This document shows, piece by piece, positions 1 through 5,404 of a stretch of 8,229 nt of DNA (position 1 is its first letter; every line of letters begins with the position of its first letter). The translations under genes were made by a program, and so were the position numbers. The notes below the pieces were generated by a model. That model ran no database searches and had not been told where the DNA came from. It saw only the letters and a program-made list of their open reading frames with translations. The stretch is from Propionibacteriaceae bacterium (GTDB lineage Bacteria > Actinomycetota > Actinomycetes > Propionibacteriales > Propionibacteriaceae), in assembly GCA_030538175.1 (NCBI GenBank), contig JAUNUL010000127.1, positions 1 to 8,229 of the forward strand, given 5' to 3'.

Positions 1-429
1 CAGATCATGGAGCTGCTCCACCTGCGCACCGCTCAGCGCGTCGAATACCAGCTCGCGGACGTCCTCAACGTGCGCCGGGGCAAGCGACTCCAGCGCCGCG
101 AACCCCTCATCGGTGAGAGTCGCCAGCGTGAAGCGGCCATCGGTGGGATCCGGAAAGCGCCGGACCCAGCCCCGCTTCTCCAGGCGACCGACCATCTGCG
201 ACAGCCGGGACAGCGAGGCTTGGGCGAAGTCCGCCAGCGAGCTCATGCGCAGCGTGCGATCCGGGGCATCGGACAGCCCGGCGAGGACGTGATAGTCGAC
301 CAGCCCCAGCCCGGCGGCCTTGCGCAGCCGCTGATCCAGTGCGGAAGGCAGCTGGATCGTGACGCCGACGAGCGCGAGCCAGGCGGCTCGCTCATCGTCG
401 CTGAGCCAGCGGGGTGTCGGATCGGTCAT
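1..429 (-). CDS. MarR-family transcriptional regulator (C-terminus cut by window edge)
   Basis: The reading frame starts with ATG at 429 (MTDPTPRWLSDDERAAW) and runs off the left edge after 143 codons; a full MarR protein is usually 140-170 residues, so only the tail of the last dimerisation helix is missing. The winged helix-turn-helix is clear: residues about 59-87 (RTLRMSSLADFAQ, then ASLSRLSQMVGRLEKRGWV) contain the recognition helix, and residues 90-107 (RRFPDPTDGRF then TLATLTDEG) form the basic wing with the family Asp-Gly-Arg turn. The N-terminal 1-45 and C-terminal 108-143 helices would make the dimer. MarR proteins are cytoplasmic dimers that usually repress their own gene and a divergent neighbour and release DNA on binding phenolic or oxidised ligands. 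The divergent partner is the membrane protein at 635, and an inverted repeat lies 24-35 bases upstream of this start. No good Shine-Dalgarno is visible, so the message may have a very short leader. The ligand cannot be predicted. Confidence 0.9.
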   Translation of the reverse strand, partial: MTDPTPRWLSDDERAAWLALVGVTIQLPSALDQRLRKAAGLGLVDYHVLAGLSDAPDRTLRMSSLADFAQASLSRLSQMVGRLEKRGWVRRFPDPTDGRFTLATLTDEGFAALESLAPAHVEDVRELVFDALSGAQVEQLHDL

Positions 430-436
430 GCCGGCC

Positions 437-464
437 AGCGTACTGCTTCAGGGTTGAAGTCAAC
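437..464 (-). promoter_or_regulatory. Probable promoter and operator of the MarR gene
   Basis: On the minus strand a -35-like TTGACT (complement of 458-463) is followed after 15 bases by TACGCT (complement of 437-442), a short spacer but a reasonable pair. The -35 lies inside the perfect palindrome GTTGA-AG-TCAAC at 453-464. Placement of a two-fold symmetric site over the -35 is what an autorepressing MarR dimer would need. The symmetry is seen directly; the promoter and the identity of the binding protein are inferred. Confidence 0.45.
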
Positions 465-508
465 AGGAACCCTTGACGACAGACGCGATATGGGATGCAC
501 TTGCAATA

Positions 509-558
509 TTCACTGGCAACAGTTCCTAGTGAATTCCCGAGGCAGTTCCACTCGGAAC
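509..558. promoter_or_regulatory. Inverted repeats in the leader of the 635 gene
   Basis: Two short inverted repeats lie in the 205-bp divergent spacer: TTCACT (509-514) with AGTGAA (528-533), arms 6 and gap 13; and GTTCC (545-549) with GGAAC (554-558), arms 5 and gap 4. The surrounding 489-535 stretch is AT-richer than the coding DNA, which suits a promoter. I could not place a convincing -35/-10 pair for the rightward gene: TTGACG at 474-479 has no good -10 at the correct distance. Arms this short can arise by chance. Confidence 0.25.
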
Positions 559-634
559 CGGGAACACTTCCGGACCGACCCGACCAGCCTGTTGAGCTGG
601 CCCTTTGCGCTCACCTCGTCAACGGAGAGTCATC

Positions 635-1102
635 ATGCGCACTGTCTTCAAGACCCTTGCCTTCGTCATCTGCGGTCTCGTCATGCTCCAGGCGGCTTCC
701 CATGCCTGGGTGTCCGCGGGCATCGCCAAGTACGTCGCCGCGGGCGGTGACATCACCATGGGCACAAGTGACGGCGCACCCCCCTTCCCGGAGGCCGCCG
801 GCTTCATGATCCACGCCATGAACGGCATGTTCGTGATCCCGCTTGCCGCCGCGCTCCTGGTCATCGTGGCGTTCCTTGCCAAGATTCCCGGCGGGGTCGC
901 GTACGCCGGCCTCGTTCTGGCCCTCACCGTGGTGCAGGTGCTGCTCGGCCTCCTCGGGCACGGCATGACCGCGTTGGCCTTCCTGCACGGCCTGGTGGCG
1001 ATGGCACTCTTCGCAGCTGCACTGCTGGCCGGCCTGAGAGCCAACCGTTCACGCACCACACCAGGCAATCACCCCGCGGCGGCCACAGCGGCAACGCACT
1101 GA
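635..1102 (+). CDS. Small four-helix membrane protein, DUF6220-like
   Basis: The protein has 155 residues. ATG at 635 is preferred over an in-frame upstream ATG at 605 because GGAGAG lies five bases before it (624-629) and the first hydrophobic helix begins directly after MRTVFK. Hydrophobic segments fall at about 6-28, 62-82, 88-108 and 114-134, with a polar extracytoplasmic loop at 29-58 and a polar Thr/Ala-rich tail at 136-155. His60, Asn63 (IHAMNG) and His109/His118 sit in or next to helices. The spacing of a His-x-x-Asn-Gly at the start of helix 2 and a His-Gly at the start of helix 4 recalls the small DUF6220 membrane family; this is from memory of the family pattern and not verified. 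Function is unknown; the helix-end histidines could bind a metal or haem, which is speculation. It is divergent from the MarR gene and is the natural candidate for its regulated partner. It converges on the gene ending at 1133 with only 30 bases between. Confidence 0.8.
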   Translation: MRTVFKTLAFVICGLVMLQAASHAWVSAGIAKYVAAGGDITMGTSDGAPPFPEAAGFMIHAMNGMFVIPLAAALLVIVAFLAKIPGGVAYAGLVLALTVVQVLLGLLGHGMTALAFLHGLVAMALFAAALLAGLRANRSRTTPGNHPAAATAATH

Positions 1103-1132
1103 GACCCTGGAACTCAGCGACCCGAAGTCCGC

Positions 1133-1912
1133 TCAGCAGGGTGCAGTGAACGTGATCCCGGAGATCTGAATGTACTGGCCACCCGTGCGCCCATAGTTGG
1201 TGTAAGTGACCTGGGTCGGGAACGAATCGAAGTTGAAGTCATGTGCCCACCAGCGCACGGTCGTCGCGGTGCCGCTCGAAGGCCGGAACGTGGTGCCGGA
1301 GGTCGTATTCAACGGGACGGGGGCGGCGCCGAGATTGACCCCGGTCACCGACGTTGCGCTCTTGTCGAACCTCACTTCATCCCAATATTTCTGGATGTAG
1401 TTCGACGGATCGTGGGAACTGATGTCGGTGATCCGCATCGTCCCGCCGGCCGTCTTGACGGCCTGACCGGTGGCATTGTCAGTGAAGGAGAAAGTCACCG
1501 TCTGGCTAGGGGTGAAGAGGCCACTTGCACTGCAGCCGTTGTTGCGCTGACCAACCTGCTGCAGGACCAACCCGATGGCACTGAACCCCGTTCCAGTGGC
1601 GGTGGGGAATGCCGTGCCTGCGGATGAACAGGTGGCGAACTGGTGAATGGCCGTGCCCACGGTCATGTTGCTTGGGGAGCCCACCATGGTGGTTTGCGTC
1701 GACGTCATCGTCACCCGCAGAACTCGACCCGTCGATGGGCTTGTCGCGAGCATGCTCTGCGCTCCCGGCGTGGAGTTCGGCGCCCACTGCACCGTGTAAA
1801 CACACGCCTGACTTGCAGCCATGGCCGGCGCCGACGAAGCCAGAGCAACCGCTGGAACCGACCATGCTGCGCCTTTGGCCAGGCTCCGTCGAGACACGTT
1901 CTGGTCGGCCAT
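1133..1912 (-). CDS. Tat-exported secreted protein of unknown function
   Basis: The protein has 259 residues. ATG at 1912 is preceded by a purine-rich site (AGAGGAGCGAGG) at good distance. The N-terminus carries a textbook twin-arginine signal: SRRSLAK at 7-13, a moderately hydrophobic stretch 15-28, and a cleavage-type APAMAAS near residues 28-34. Export folded through the Tat system is therefore likely. The mature part is rich in Thr, Ser and Gly, with predicted beta-strand character (repeated alternating hydrophobic/Thr runs) and four cysteines at 37, 95, 127 and the very last residue 259, enough for two disulfides, one perhaps tying the two termini together. There is no LPxTG sorting signal, C-terminal membrane anchor or lipobox, so release into the medium or loose wall association is expected. 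I recognise no enzymatic motif. The fold may be an immunoglobulin-like or jelly-roll beta sandwich, inferred only from composition. It is divergent from the acyltransferase gene. Confidence 0.88.
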   Translation of the reverse strand: MADQNVSRRSLAKGAAWSVPAVALASSAPAMAASQACVYTVQWAPNSTPGAQSMLATSPSTGRVLRVTMTSTQTTMVGSPSNMTVGTAIHQFATCSSAGTAFPTATGTGFSAIGLVLQQVGQRNNGCSASGLFTPSQTVTFSFTDNATGQAVKTAGGTMRITDISSHDPSNYIQKYWDEVRFDKSATSVTGVNLGAAPVPLNTTSGTTFRPSSGTATTVRWWAHDFNFDSFPTQVTYTNYGRTGGQYIQISGITFTAPC

Positions 1913-1977
1913 CCTCGCTCCTCTTGCTCTTCCGCACGCTTCGCGGCAACTGCGCTGGGTCCTTCACACCGTATTTA

Positions 1978-2002
1978 TCGATTTACCGAGAATTCAAATC
2001 GA
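1978..2002. promoter_or_regulatory. Inverted repeat in the divergent 1912/2049 promoter region
   Basis: TCGATTT (1978-1984) and AAATCGA (1996-2002) form a perfect 7-bp inverted repeat with an 11-base gap, centres 18 bases apart. It lies in the only AT-rich patch of the 136-bp spacer between the secreted-protein gene and the acyltransferase gene. The geometry fits a dimeric regulator bound to one face of the helix. Weak leftward -10-like TAAATA (complement of 1972-1977) abuts it. No regulator is encoded beside it. Confidence 0.35.
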
Positions 2003-2048
2003 ACTGGCCCAGCACCCGAGCAGCGGCAGTCCGGATAGGTTGACCTTC

Positions 2049-2636
2049 ATGTTGGTGAGGCCGCTGCTCGCGCGCGCATTTTGGGCCCTGTCCGGCTATC
2101 GATTGCGCTCGGCAGAGCCCCCTGCGAGTGGCTCGGCAGTACTCATCGGGGCACCACACACGTCCAACTGGGACTTTCTGGTCATGTTGGCGATTTCTTG
2201 GAGCCATGGCTTCTCCCCCAAATGGCTCGGGAAGAATTCCCTGTTCCGACCCCCCCTGGGAATTCTCATGCGCGCACTCGACGGGATTCCCGTCGACCGG
2301 GATAATCCCGCCGGCCTGGTCGACGAGGTCGTCCGCCGCATCCAGGCCGGTGAGCGCTTCTTCCTGGTCGTCACCCCCGAAGGCACCCGGGGCCGCCGCA
2401 CCCACTGGAAGTCCGGGTTCTATCGGATCGCCCGCGCCACCAACCTGCCGGTGGTGCTGGGCTATGTCGACGCGGCGACGAAGACCGCAGGGCTGGGCAC
2501 CACGCTTCAGCTCACCGGTGATGTCTCCGCGGACATGGACCTCGTGCGGGATTTCTATGCCGACAAGCGCGGCATCCGGCCCGAGGATTTCACCCCGCCA
2601 CGCCTGCGCGAAGAGGACGCACTGCCCCCGCTGTGA
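2049..2636 (+). CDS. 1-acylglycerol-3-phosphate acyltransferase family protein (PlsC type)
   Basis: The protein has 195 residues from ATG at 2049. The open frame extends back to 1821, but that extension overlaps the secreted-protein gene and the AT-rich spacer, so a start at 2049 (weak GATAGG site nine bases before), or TTG at 2040, is more sensible. The acyltransferase blocks are in order: block I HTSNWD at 37-42 (HX4D catalytic pair His37/Asp42), block II around 61-72 (GKNSLFRPPLGI), the IPVDR strand at 80-84, block III PEGTRG at 110-115 for phosphate binding, and WKSGFYRIA at 120-128. These enzymes move an acyl group from acyl-CoA or acyl-ACP to lysophosphatidate or a related lipid at the inner face of the membrane. 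The short length, and the WK-GFY motif after PEGTR, point to the compact bacterial subgroup rather than the housekeeping PlsC, so the true acceptor is uncertain. There is no clear transmembrane helix, but residues 1-15 and 43-51 are hydrophobic. It converges on the serine hydrolase with 41 bases between. Confidence 0.88.
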   Translation: MLVRPLLARAFWALSGYRLRSAEPPASGSAVLIGAPHTSNWDFLVMLAISWSHGFSPKWLGKNSLFRPPLGILMRALDGIPVDRDNPAGLVDEVVRRIQAGERFFLVVTPEGTRGRRTHWKSGFYRIARATNLPVVLGYVDAATKTAGLGTTLQLTGDVSADMDLVRDFYADKRGIRPEDFTPPRLREEDALPPL

Positions 2637-2648
2637 GGATGCTTCCCG

Positions 2649-2664
2649 CCAGCCAGTGGGCTGG
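2649..2664. terminator. Possible shared hairpin between convergent genes
   Basis: CCAGCC (2649-2654) pairs with GGCTGG (2659-2664) around an AGTG loop in the 41-bp gap between the acyltransferase and serine hydrolase stops. With a bulge the stem can be extended a little. There is no U-tract on either strand, so termination is only a guess. Confidence 0.25.
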
Positions 2665-2677
2665 GCGCCTCCCGGGG

Positions 2678-3736
2678 TCAGCCCGAGCGCTGGGTCAGCG
2701 TACGCAACTCCCCCAGGATGCGGAACAGCAAACGGAAGCTCGTCACCATCCGCCTGGTGTTACCCAGGTTGATGACAATGTCAGCCCCGGTCGCTGGGTC
2801 ATGCCAAAGGTGCGCCGCCGTGACGCCGATGTGACCAACCGGGCGCGGGTAGCCGCGGAGCCACGGAACAAAGCGTTCGACGCGGAGGCGCATGGCCCCC
2901 GCCCCGTACTCGAGTCCGGGCAGGACCCGATGGCGAGGCGTCGTCATGTACGCCATCGACTCCGCTGAAACGAGGGTGCCATCGTGCAACGCAGCCCCGA
3001 GGCGGAGGTGGTCGGCCGCCGTCGCGGCAAACCCGCCGGCGGCCCAATCCAGCGTCATGCTCGGGAACGTGCTCGCATCCACACCCCGCAACACCAGGGG
3101 TGCCAGCTCCGTGACACCACTCGCGGGTTGCGAACGATGGGGCCAGAACGCACTCGTCAGGCCGATCGGGTCGAACACCCGCTGGTGCACCAGGTCAACG
3201 AAGCTTTCCCCCGTGACTTGTTCCAGGATGCGTCCGAGCAGGACGAATCCGGTGTCGCTGTACGCGAACCGCTGCCCCGGCGCCCCCACCGGTCGCTGGC
3301 GTTCGCGGGTGACCGCGATCAGGTCCGCAGGCGTCCACTGCCGCTGGGGATGGGCGAGCGCCTCGCGCACCACGGGGACACCCGTGGTCACCTTGCCATC
3401 GAAATAGTCCGCGACCCCCGACGTGTGGGTGAGCAGGTGCTCGACGGTTGCCGGGGGCCCGGGCAGGAAGAGTCCGTCGATCTCGGCTGCGGGCAGGACG
3501 TCGCCGACGGGGGTGGCCGTGGTCAACCCGTCCGCCTCGACACACTGCATCACCAGGGCTGCGGTGACGAGCTTGGCGACGCTCGCCGAATGGAACGGTT
3601 GCTCGGCGTCCCCGGCTTCGAAGGCGAGCCCCAGGCTGGGCGCGTGGACCGCTATATGCGGCGTACGCCCGAGCGTGCGGGCGAGCTTGTCAACCCGGGG
3701 CCGGAGTGCGGTGGCGAAGCGAACGGTGGCGTCCAT
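2678..3736 (-). CDS. Serine hydrolase, beta-lactamase / class C esterase fold, no signal peptide
   Basis: The protein has 352 residues with ATG at 3736; the Shine-Dalgarno is poor (GAAAGATGA). The active-site motifs of the class C beta-lactamase superfamily are in order: SVAK at 52-55 (nucleophile Ser52, Lys55) after FHSA; YSD at 159-161 in place of the more usual YxN; and HIG at 302-304 in place of KTG, the form typical of esterase-type members such as EstB. The fold also shows LLTHTSG (101-107), GQRFAYSDTGFVLLGRILE (154-172) and WAAGGFAATAADHLRLGAAL (231-250). There is no export signal, and the N-terminus is charged helix, so a cytoplasmic esterase or amidase is more likely than a penicillin-binding protein or a resistance enzyme. 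The substrate cannot be predicted. It is divergent from a TetR regulator across 251 bases, a common arrangement for repressor and controlled enzyme. Confidence 0.88.
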   Translation of the reverse strand: MDATVRFATALRPRVDKLARTLGRTPHIAVHAPSLGLAFEAGDAEQPFHSASVAKLVTAALVMQCVEADGLTTATPVGDVLPAAEIDGLFLPGPPATVEHLLTHTSGVADYFDGKVTTGVPVVREALAHPQRQWTPADLIAVTRERQRPVGAPGQRFAYSDTGFVLLGRILEQVTGESFVDLVHQRVFDPIGLTSAFWPHRSQPASGVTELAPLVLRGVDASTFPSMTLDWAAGGFAATAADHLRLGAALHDGTLVSAESMAYMTTPRHRVLPGLEYGAGAMRLRVERFVPWLRGYPRPVGHIGVTAAHLWHDPATGADIVINLGNTRRMVTSFRLLFRILGELRTLTQRSG

Positions 3737-3987
3737 GTGAGATCATCTTTCACGCGGTGATGACTATTCCATGCCGGGATCTCCGCCGACAGATCCCTGG
3801 TTATTGCTTACCAGCCGGACGCCGGCTCGCGTCCACGTCCGCGTCCACGACACGCATACCGCCCACCATGTGAAATAGTCGATAAATGGACATTGGCTGG
3901 CGCGTGCCCGATCTCCCAGGATCCACCCACAGCCATCGTCGCAATGTGAACTGACAGCCATCTTCAGATCGAGAGTGAGGTGCCAAC
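3737..3987. promoter_or_regulatory. Divergent spacer between serine hydrolase and TetR genes
   Basis: This 251-bp spacer must hold both promoters. It contains several short repeats: an 18-bp imperfect palindrome CTGGT-N8-ACCAG (3797-3814); a direct repeat of GCGTCCACG at 3829-3837 and 3841-3849 (12-base period); the heptamer AATAGTC at 3874-3880 repeated in opposite orientation at 3762-3768; and ACAGCCATC at 3929-3937 and 3954-3962 (25-base period). TetR repressors usually bind 15-20 bp palindromes, so the 3797-3814 site is the best operator candidate. I could not fix -35/-10 boxes with confidence. Confidence 0.35.
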
Positions 3988-4641
3988 GTGCTAGCACCAG
4001 GGGCGCGCACCCCCCGCAAACAACCCCAACAGGCCCGCTCGCGCGAGACCGTGGAAAAGATCCTGACCGCTGCCGCCAAGGTCTTCCTGGAGGAGGGCAC
4101 TCGAGCGACGACGGACCGGATCGCTGCTCGCGCCGGGGTGTCCGTCGGGTCGCTGTATCAGTACTTCCCCAACAAGGACGCCCTGCTGCTCGAGCTCGCC
4201 CACCAACACGTGGCCAGTGCAGGCGAGAAACTCGACGGCGTCCTGGGAGCCGACCACCCCATGGCGATCTGGCTGCCTGAAGCCGTTCGCGTCGTGGCCG
4301 CCATCCATGCCGACGGCGCCTTGCACCGCTTGCTGTACAGCCACGCTGCAACCAACGATGCATTGGTGGAAGCCTTCGGAAAGCTGGACCTCGTTCTGCG
4401 AGAGCGTGTGCAAACCCTGCTCGAGGCCGAGGGCACCTTCGCCGAGGTGGCAACCACCGCCCAAACGCTCGTCGCGCTCGTGGAATCCCTGGCCCACCGA
4501 CTCACCGGCGCGATGGAACTCGAGACCCTCGTTCGCGAGGTGACCGCCGCGGCCTCGGCGTACATCGAGTCCCGGCGAATCGGTCCCACAGAGCCCGCCC
4601 ACCCGGACCAGGCAGAGGGAATGACCCAACCCAGCGAGTGA
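3988..4641 (+). CDS. TetR-family transcriptional regulator
   Basis: The protein has 217 residues, starting with GTG at 3988 after GTGAGG at 3975-3980 with seven bases between. The N-terminal DNA-binding domain is unmistakable: SRETVEKILTAAAKVFLEEG (18-37), TTDRIAARAGVSVGSLYQYF (41-60) as the helix-turn-helix, and the conserved PNKDALLLEL (61-70). Residues 75-200 are helical and variable, as expected for the ligand-binding and dimer domain; the last 15 are Pro/Glu-rich and probably disordered. TetR proteins are cytoplasmic homodimers that repress until a small molecule binds. No efflux pump is adjacent, so the likely target is the divergent serine hydrolase, its own gene, or a distant locus. 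It converges on the methyltransferase with a 13-base gap. Confidence 0.93.
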   Translation: MLAPGARTPRKQPQQARSRETVEKILTAAAKVFLEEGTRATTDRIAARAGVSVGSLYQYFPNKDALLLELAHQHVASAGEKLDGVLGADHPMAIWLPEAVRVVAAIHADGALHRLLYSHAATNDALVEAFGKLDLVLRERVQTLLEAEGTFAEVATTAQTLVALVESLAHRLTGAMELETLVREVTAAASAYIESRRIGPTEPAHPDQAEGMTQPSE

Positions 4642-4646
4642 TCCGT

Positions 4647-4661
4647 GCGCTGACTCAGCGC
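4647..4661. terminator. Hairpin between convergent TetR and methyltransferase genes
   Basis: GCGCTG (4647-4652) and CAGCGC (4656-4661) form a perfect 6-bp stem with a 3-base loop, filling the 13-bp gap and covering the methyltransferase stop codon at 4655-4657. It could serve both strands. There is no U-tract on either side, so its strength is doubtful. Confidence 0.35.
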
Positions 4662-5302
4662 GGCCGAGCCACGAGCACGTAGTCGCCGGCGAGATCGTGC
4701 CAGGAGCGGTCCCAGCAGACGAAAACGTCCTGCAGGAAGTGGCCCACCTCGTTGAGCACGCGCCCCACATCCCAGGCCAAGGGGGTGAACCGCGCCCCCG
4801 TGTGGATATTGGCGACGTTGACCACGAGGTGTCCCTGCGGGGTCAACAGATCGAGACACTGGGCGAAGATGTCGCGCAATTCGGCGAGGTAGCGCGCATA
4901 GGAGGTCTCTCCTGTGTACGCCAACAGTGGGTCCTCCGGACCGTCATCGGCTGCCAGATAGGGCGGTGAGGTCAACACCAGATCAAAGGGACCAGCGACG
5001 AGGCGGCCGAGCTCAAGGGAGGACCCCTGGACCACCAGCGACGCCGGCGCCACCGATCGCGCGATCTCGCAGCGCTCCGGGAGCAGCTCCACCCCCACCG
5101 CACGCCGACCGAGCGTTTCCGCCACGCTGAGCGTGGTCCCGAGACCAACGAATGGGTCGAGCACCCGATCGCCCGGGCGGGTTAGGTCTTCCAGCACCGC
5201 TGCCACCAGGTCCCGCGCGAAATGCACGTCTTCATCGGCCAAGGGGTGTCGCTCAGCGAGGACGCGATCATGTTCGACGTACAGATGGGATCTCAAGCGC
5301 AC
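4655..5302 (-). CDS. Solitary DNA methyltransferase, probably amino-methylating (N4-cytosine type motif)
   Basis: The open frame reaches a TTG at 5350 (231 residues), but I prefer GTG at 5302 (215 residues): the extra 16 codons overlap the divergent promoter boxes and look non-conserved. Neither start has a strong ribosome site. Using the 5302 start, motif I for S-adenosylmethionine binding is DPFVGLGTT at 49-57, followed by the acidic strand end GVELL (70-74), and catalytic motif IV is TSPPY at 111-115. The TSPPY form is characteristic of N4-cytosine methylases, whereas N6-adenine enzymes generally have D/N-PPY. Motif order is I then IV. After motif IV come LRDIFAQCLDLLTPQGHLVVNV (about 142-163) and a short tail, leaving little room for a target-recognition domain. 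No restriction endonuclease gene is adjacent, so this is a solitary enzyme or a degenerate relic; a modification role on RNA (Trm11-like, which also has order I-IV and a PPY motif) is the main alternative. Confidence 0.82.
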   Translation of the reverse strand: MRLRSHLYVEHDRVLAERHPLADEDVHFARDLVAAVLEDLTRPGDRVLDPFVGLGTTLSVAETLGRRAVGVELLPERCEIARSVAPASLVVQGSSLELGRLVAGPFDLVLTSPPYLAADDGPEDPLLAYTGETSYARYLAELRDIFAQCLDLLTPQGHLVVNVANIHTGARFTPLAWDVGRVLNEVGHFLQDVFVCWDRSWHDLAGDYVLVARPR

Positions 5303-5334
5303 CCCCGCATCGTAGGCAACTCGCCCCGGGACAG

Positions 5335-5404
5335 ATAGTTGACATTTCAACTGTGAAGTGGGATCTTATAGTTGATTCTTCAATGACTTGAAAGGTTCAA
5401 CTCC
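5335..5404. promoter_or_regulatory. Divergent promoter with three TTGA/TCAA inverted repeats
   Basis: Three palindromic boxes stand in the AT-rich spacer. Box 1, AGTTGA-CATT-TCAACT (5337-5352), has 6-bp perfect arms. Box 2, TTGA-TTCT-TCAA (5372-5383), has the same 4-base gap, and the two share 14 of 16 bases from ATAGTTGA onward, offset by 33 bp (about three helical turns). Box 3, TTGAA-AGG-TTCAA (5388-5400), is a perfect 13-bp palindrome that overlaps the ribosome site of the DoxX gene. The TTGACA of box 1 (5339-5344) also resembles a rightward -35, and CTTATA/TATAGT at 5365-5372 lies where -10 elements would sit (TATAAG on the minus strand), though spacings are not ideal. A repressor bound here would block both genes. 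The same half-site GTTGA/TCAAC lies upstream of the MarR gene at 453-464. Confidence 0.6.

Noticed and set aside
7..750. Long rightward open frame of 247 codons opposite the MarR gene
   Set aside because: It is antisense to a clear MarR gene, its product is low-complexity and rich in Arg/Gln, and it runs through the divergent promoter region; a shadow of high-GC coding DNA.
1099..1117. CTGAG/CTCAG hairpin between the convergent 1102 and 1133 genes as terminator
   Set aside because: Only 5-bp arms with a 9-base loop and no U-tract; too weak to call.
1821..2048. Upstream extension of the acyltransferase frame
   Set aside because: It overlaps the secreted-protein gene on the other strand and crosses the AT-rich promoter spacer; the acyltransferase homology begins only after 2049.
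2984..3760. Rightward 258-codon frame opposite the serine hydrolase
   Set aside because: Antisense to a gene with all active-site motifs; its product is Arg/Gly-rich shadow sequence with no family features.
3829..3849. GCGTCCACG repeat as start of a CRISPR array or an iteron origin
   Set aside because: Only two copies, 12-base period and no spacers, cas genes, or replication genes nearby.
3801..3890. Possible 29-codon leader peptide on the minus strand upstream of the serine hydrolase
   Set aside because: It has an ATG but no ribosome site, no run of regulatory codons (Cys, Trp or similar) and no adjoining attenuator hairpin; the GCGTCCACG repeat inside it is explained as a DNA repeat.
3991..4770. 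Leftward 259-codon frame opposite the TetR gene
   Set aside because: Antisense to an unmistakable TetR gene; Gly/Val/His-rich composition is typical of the complementary frame in high-GC genes.
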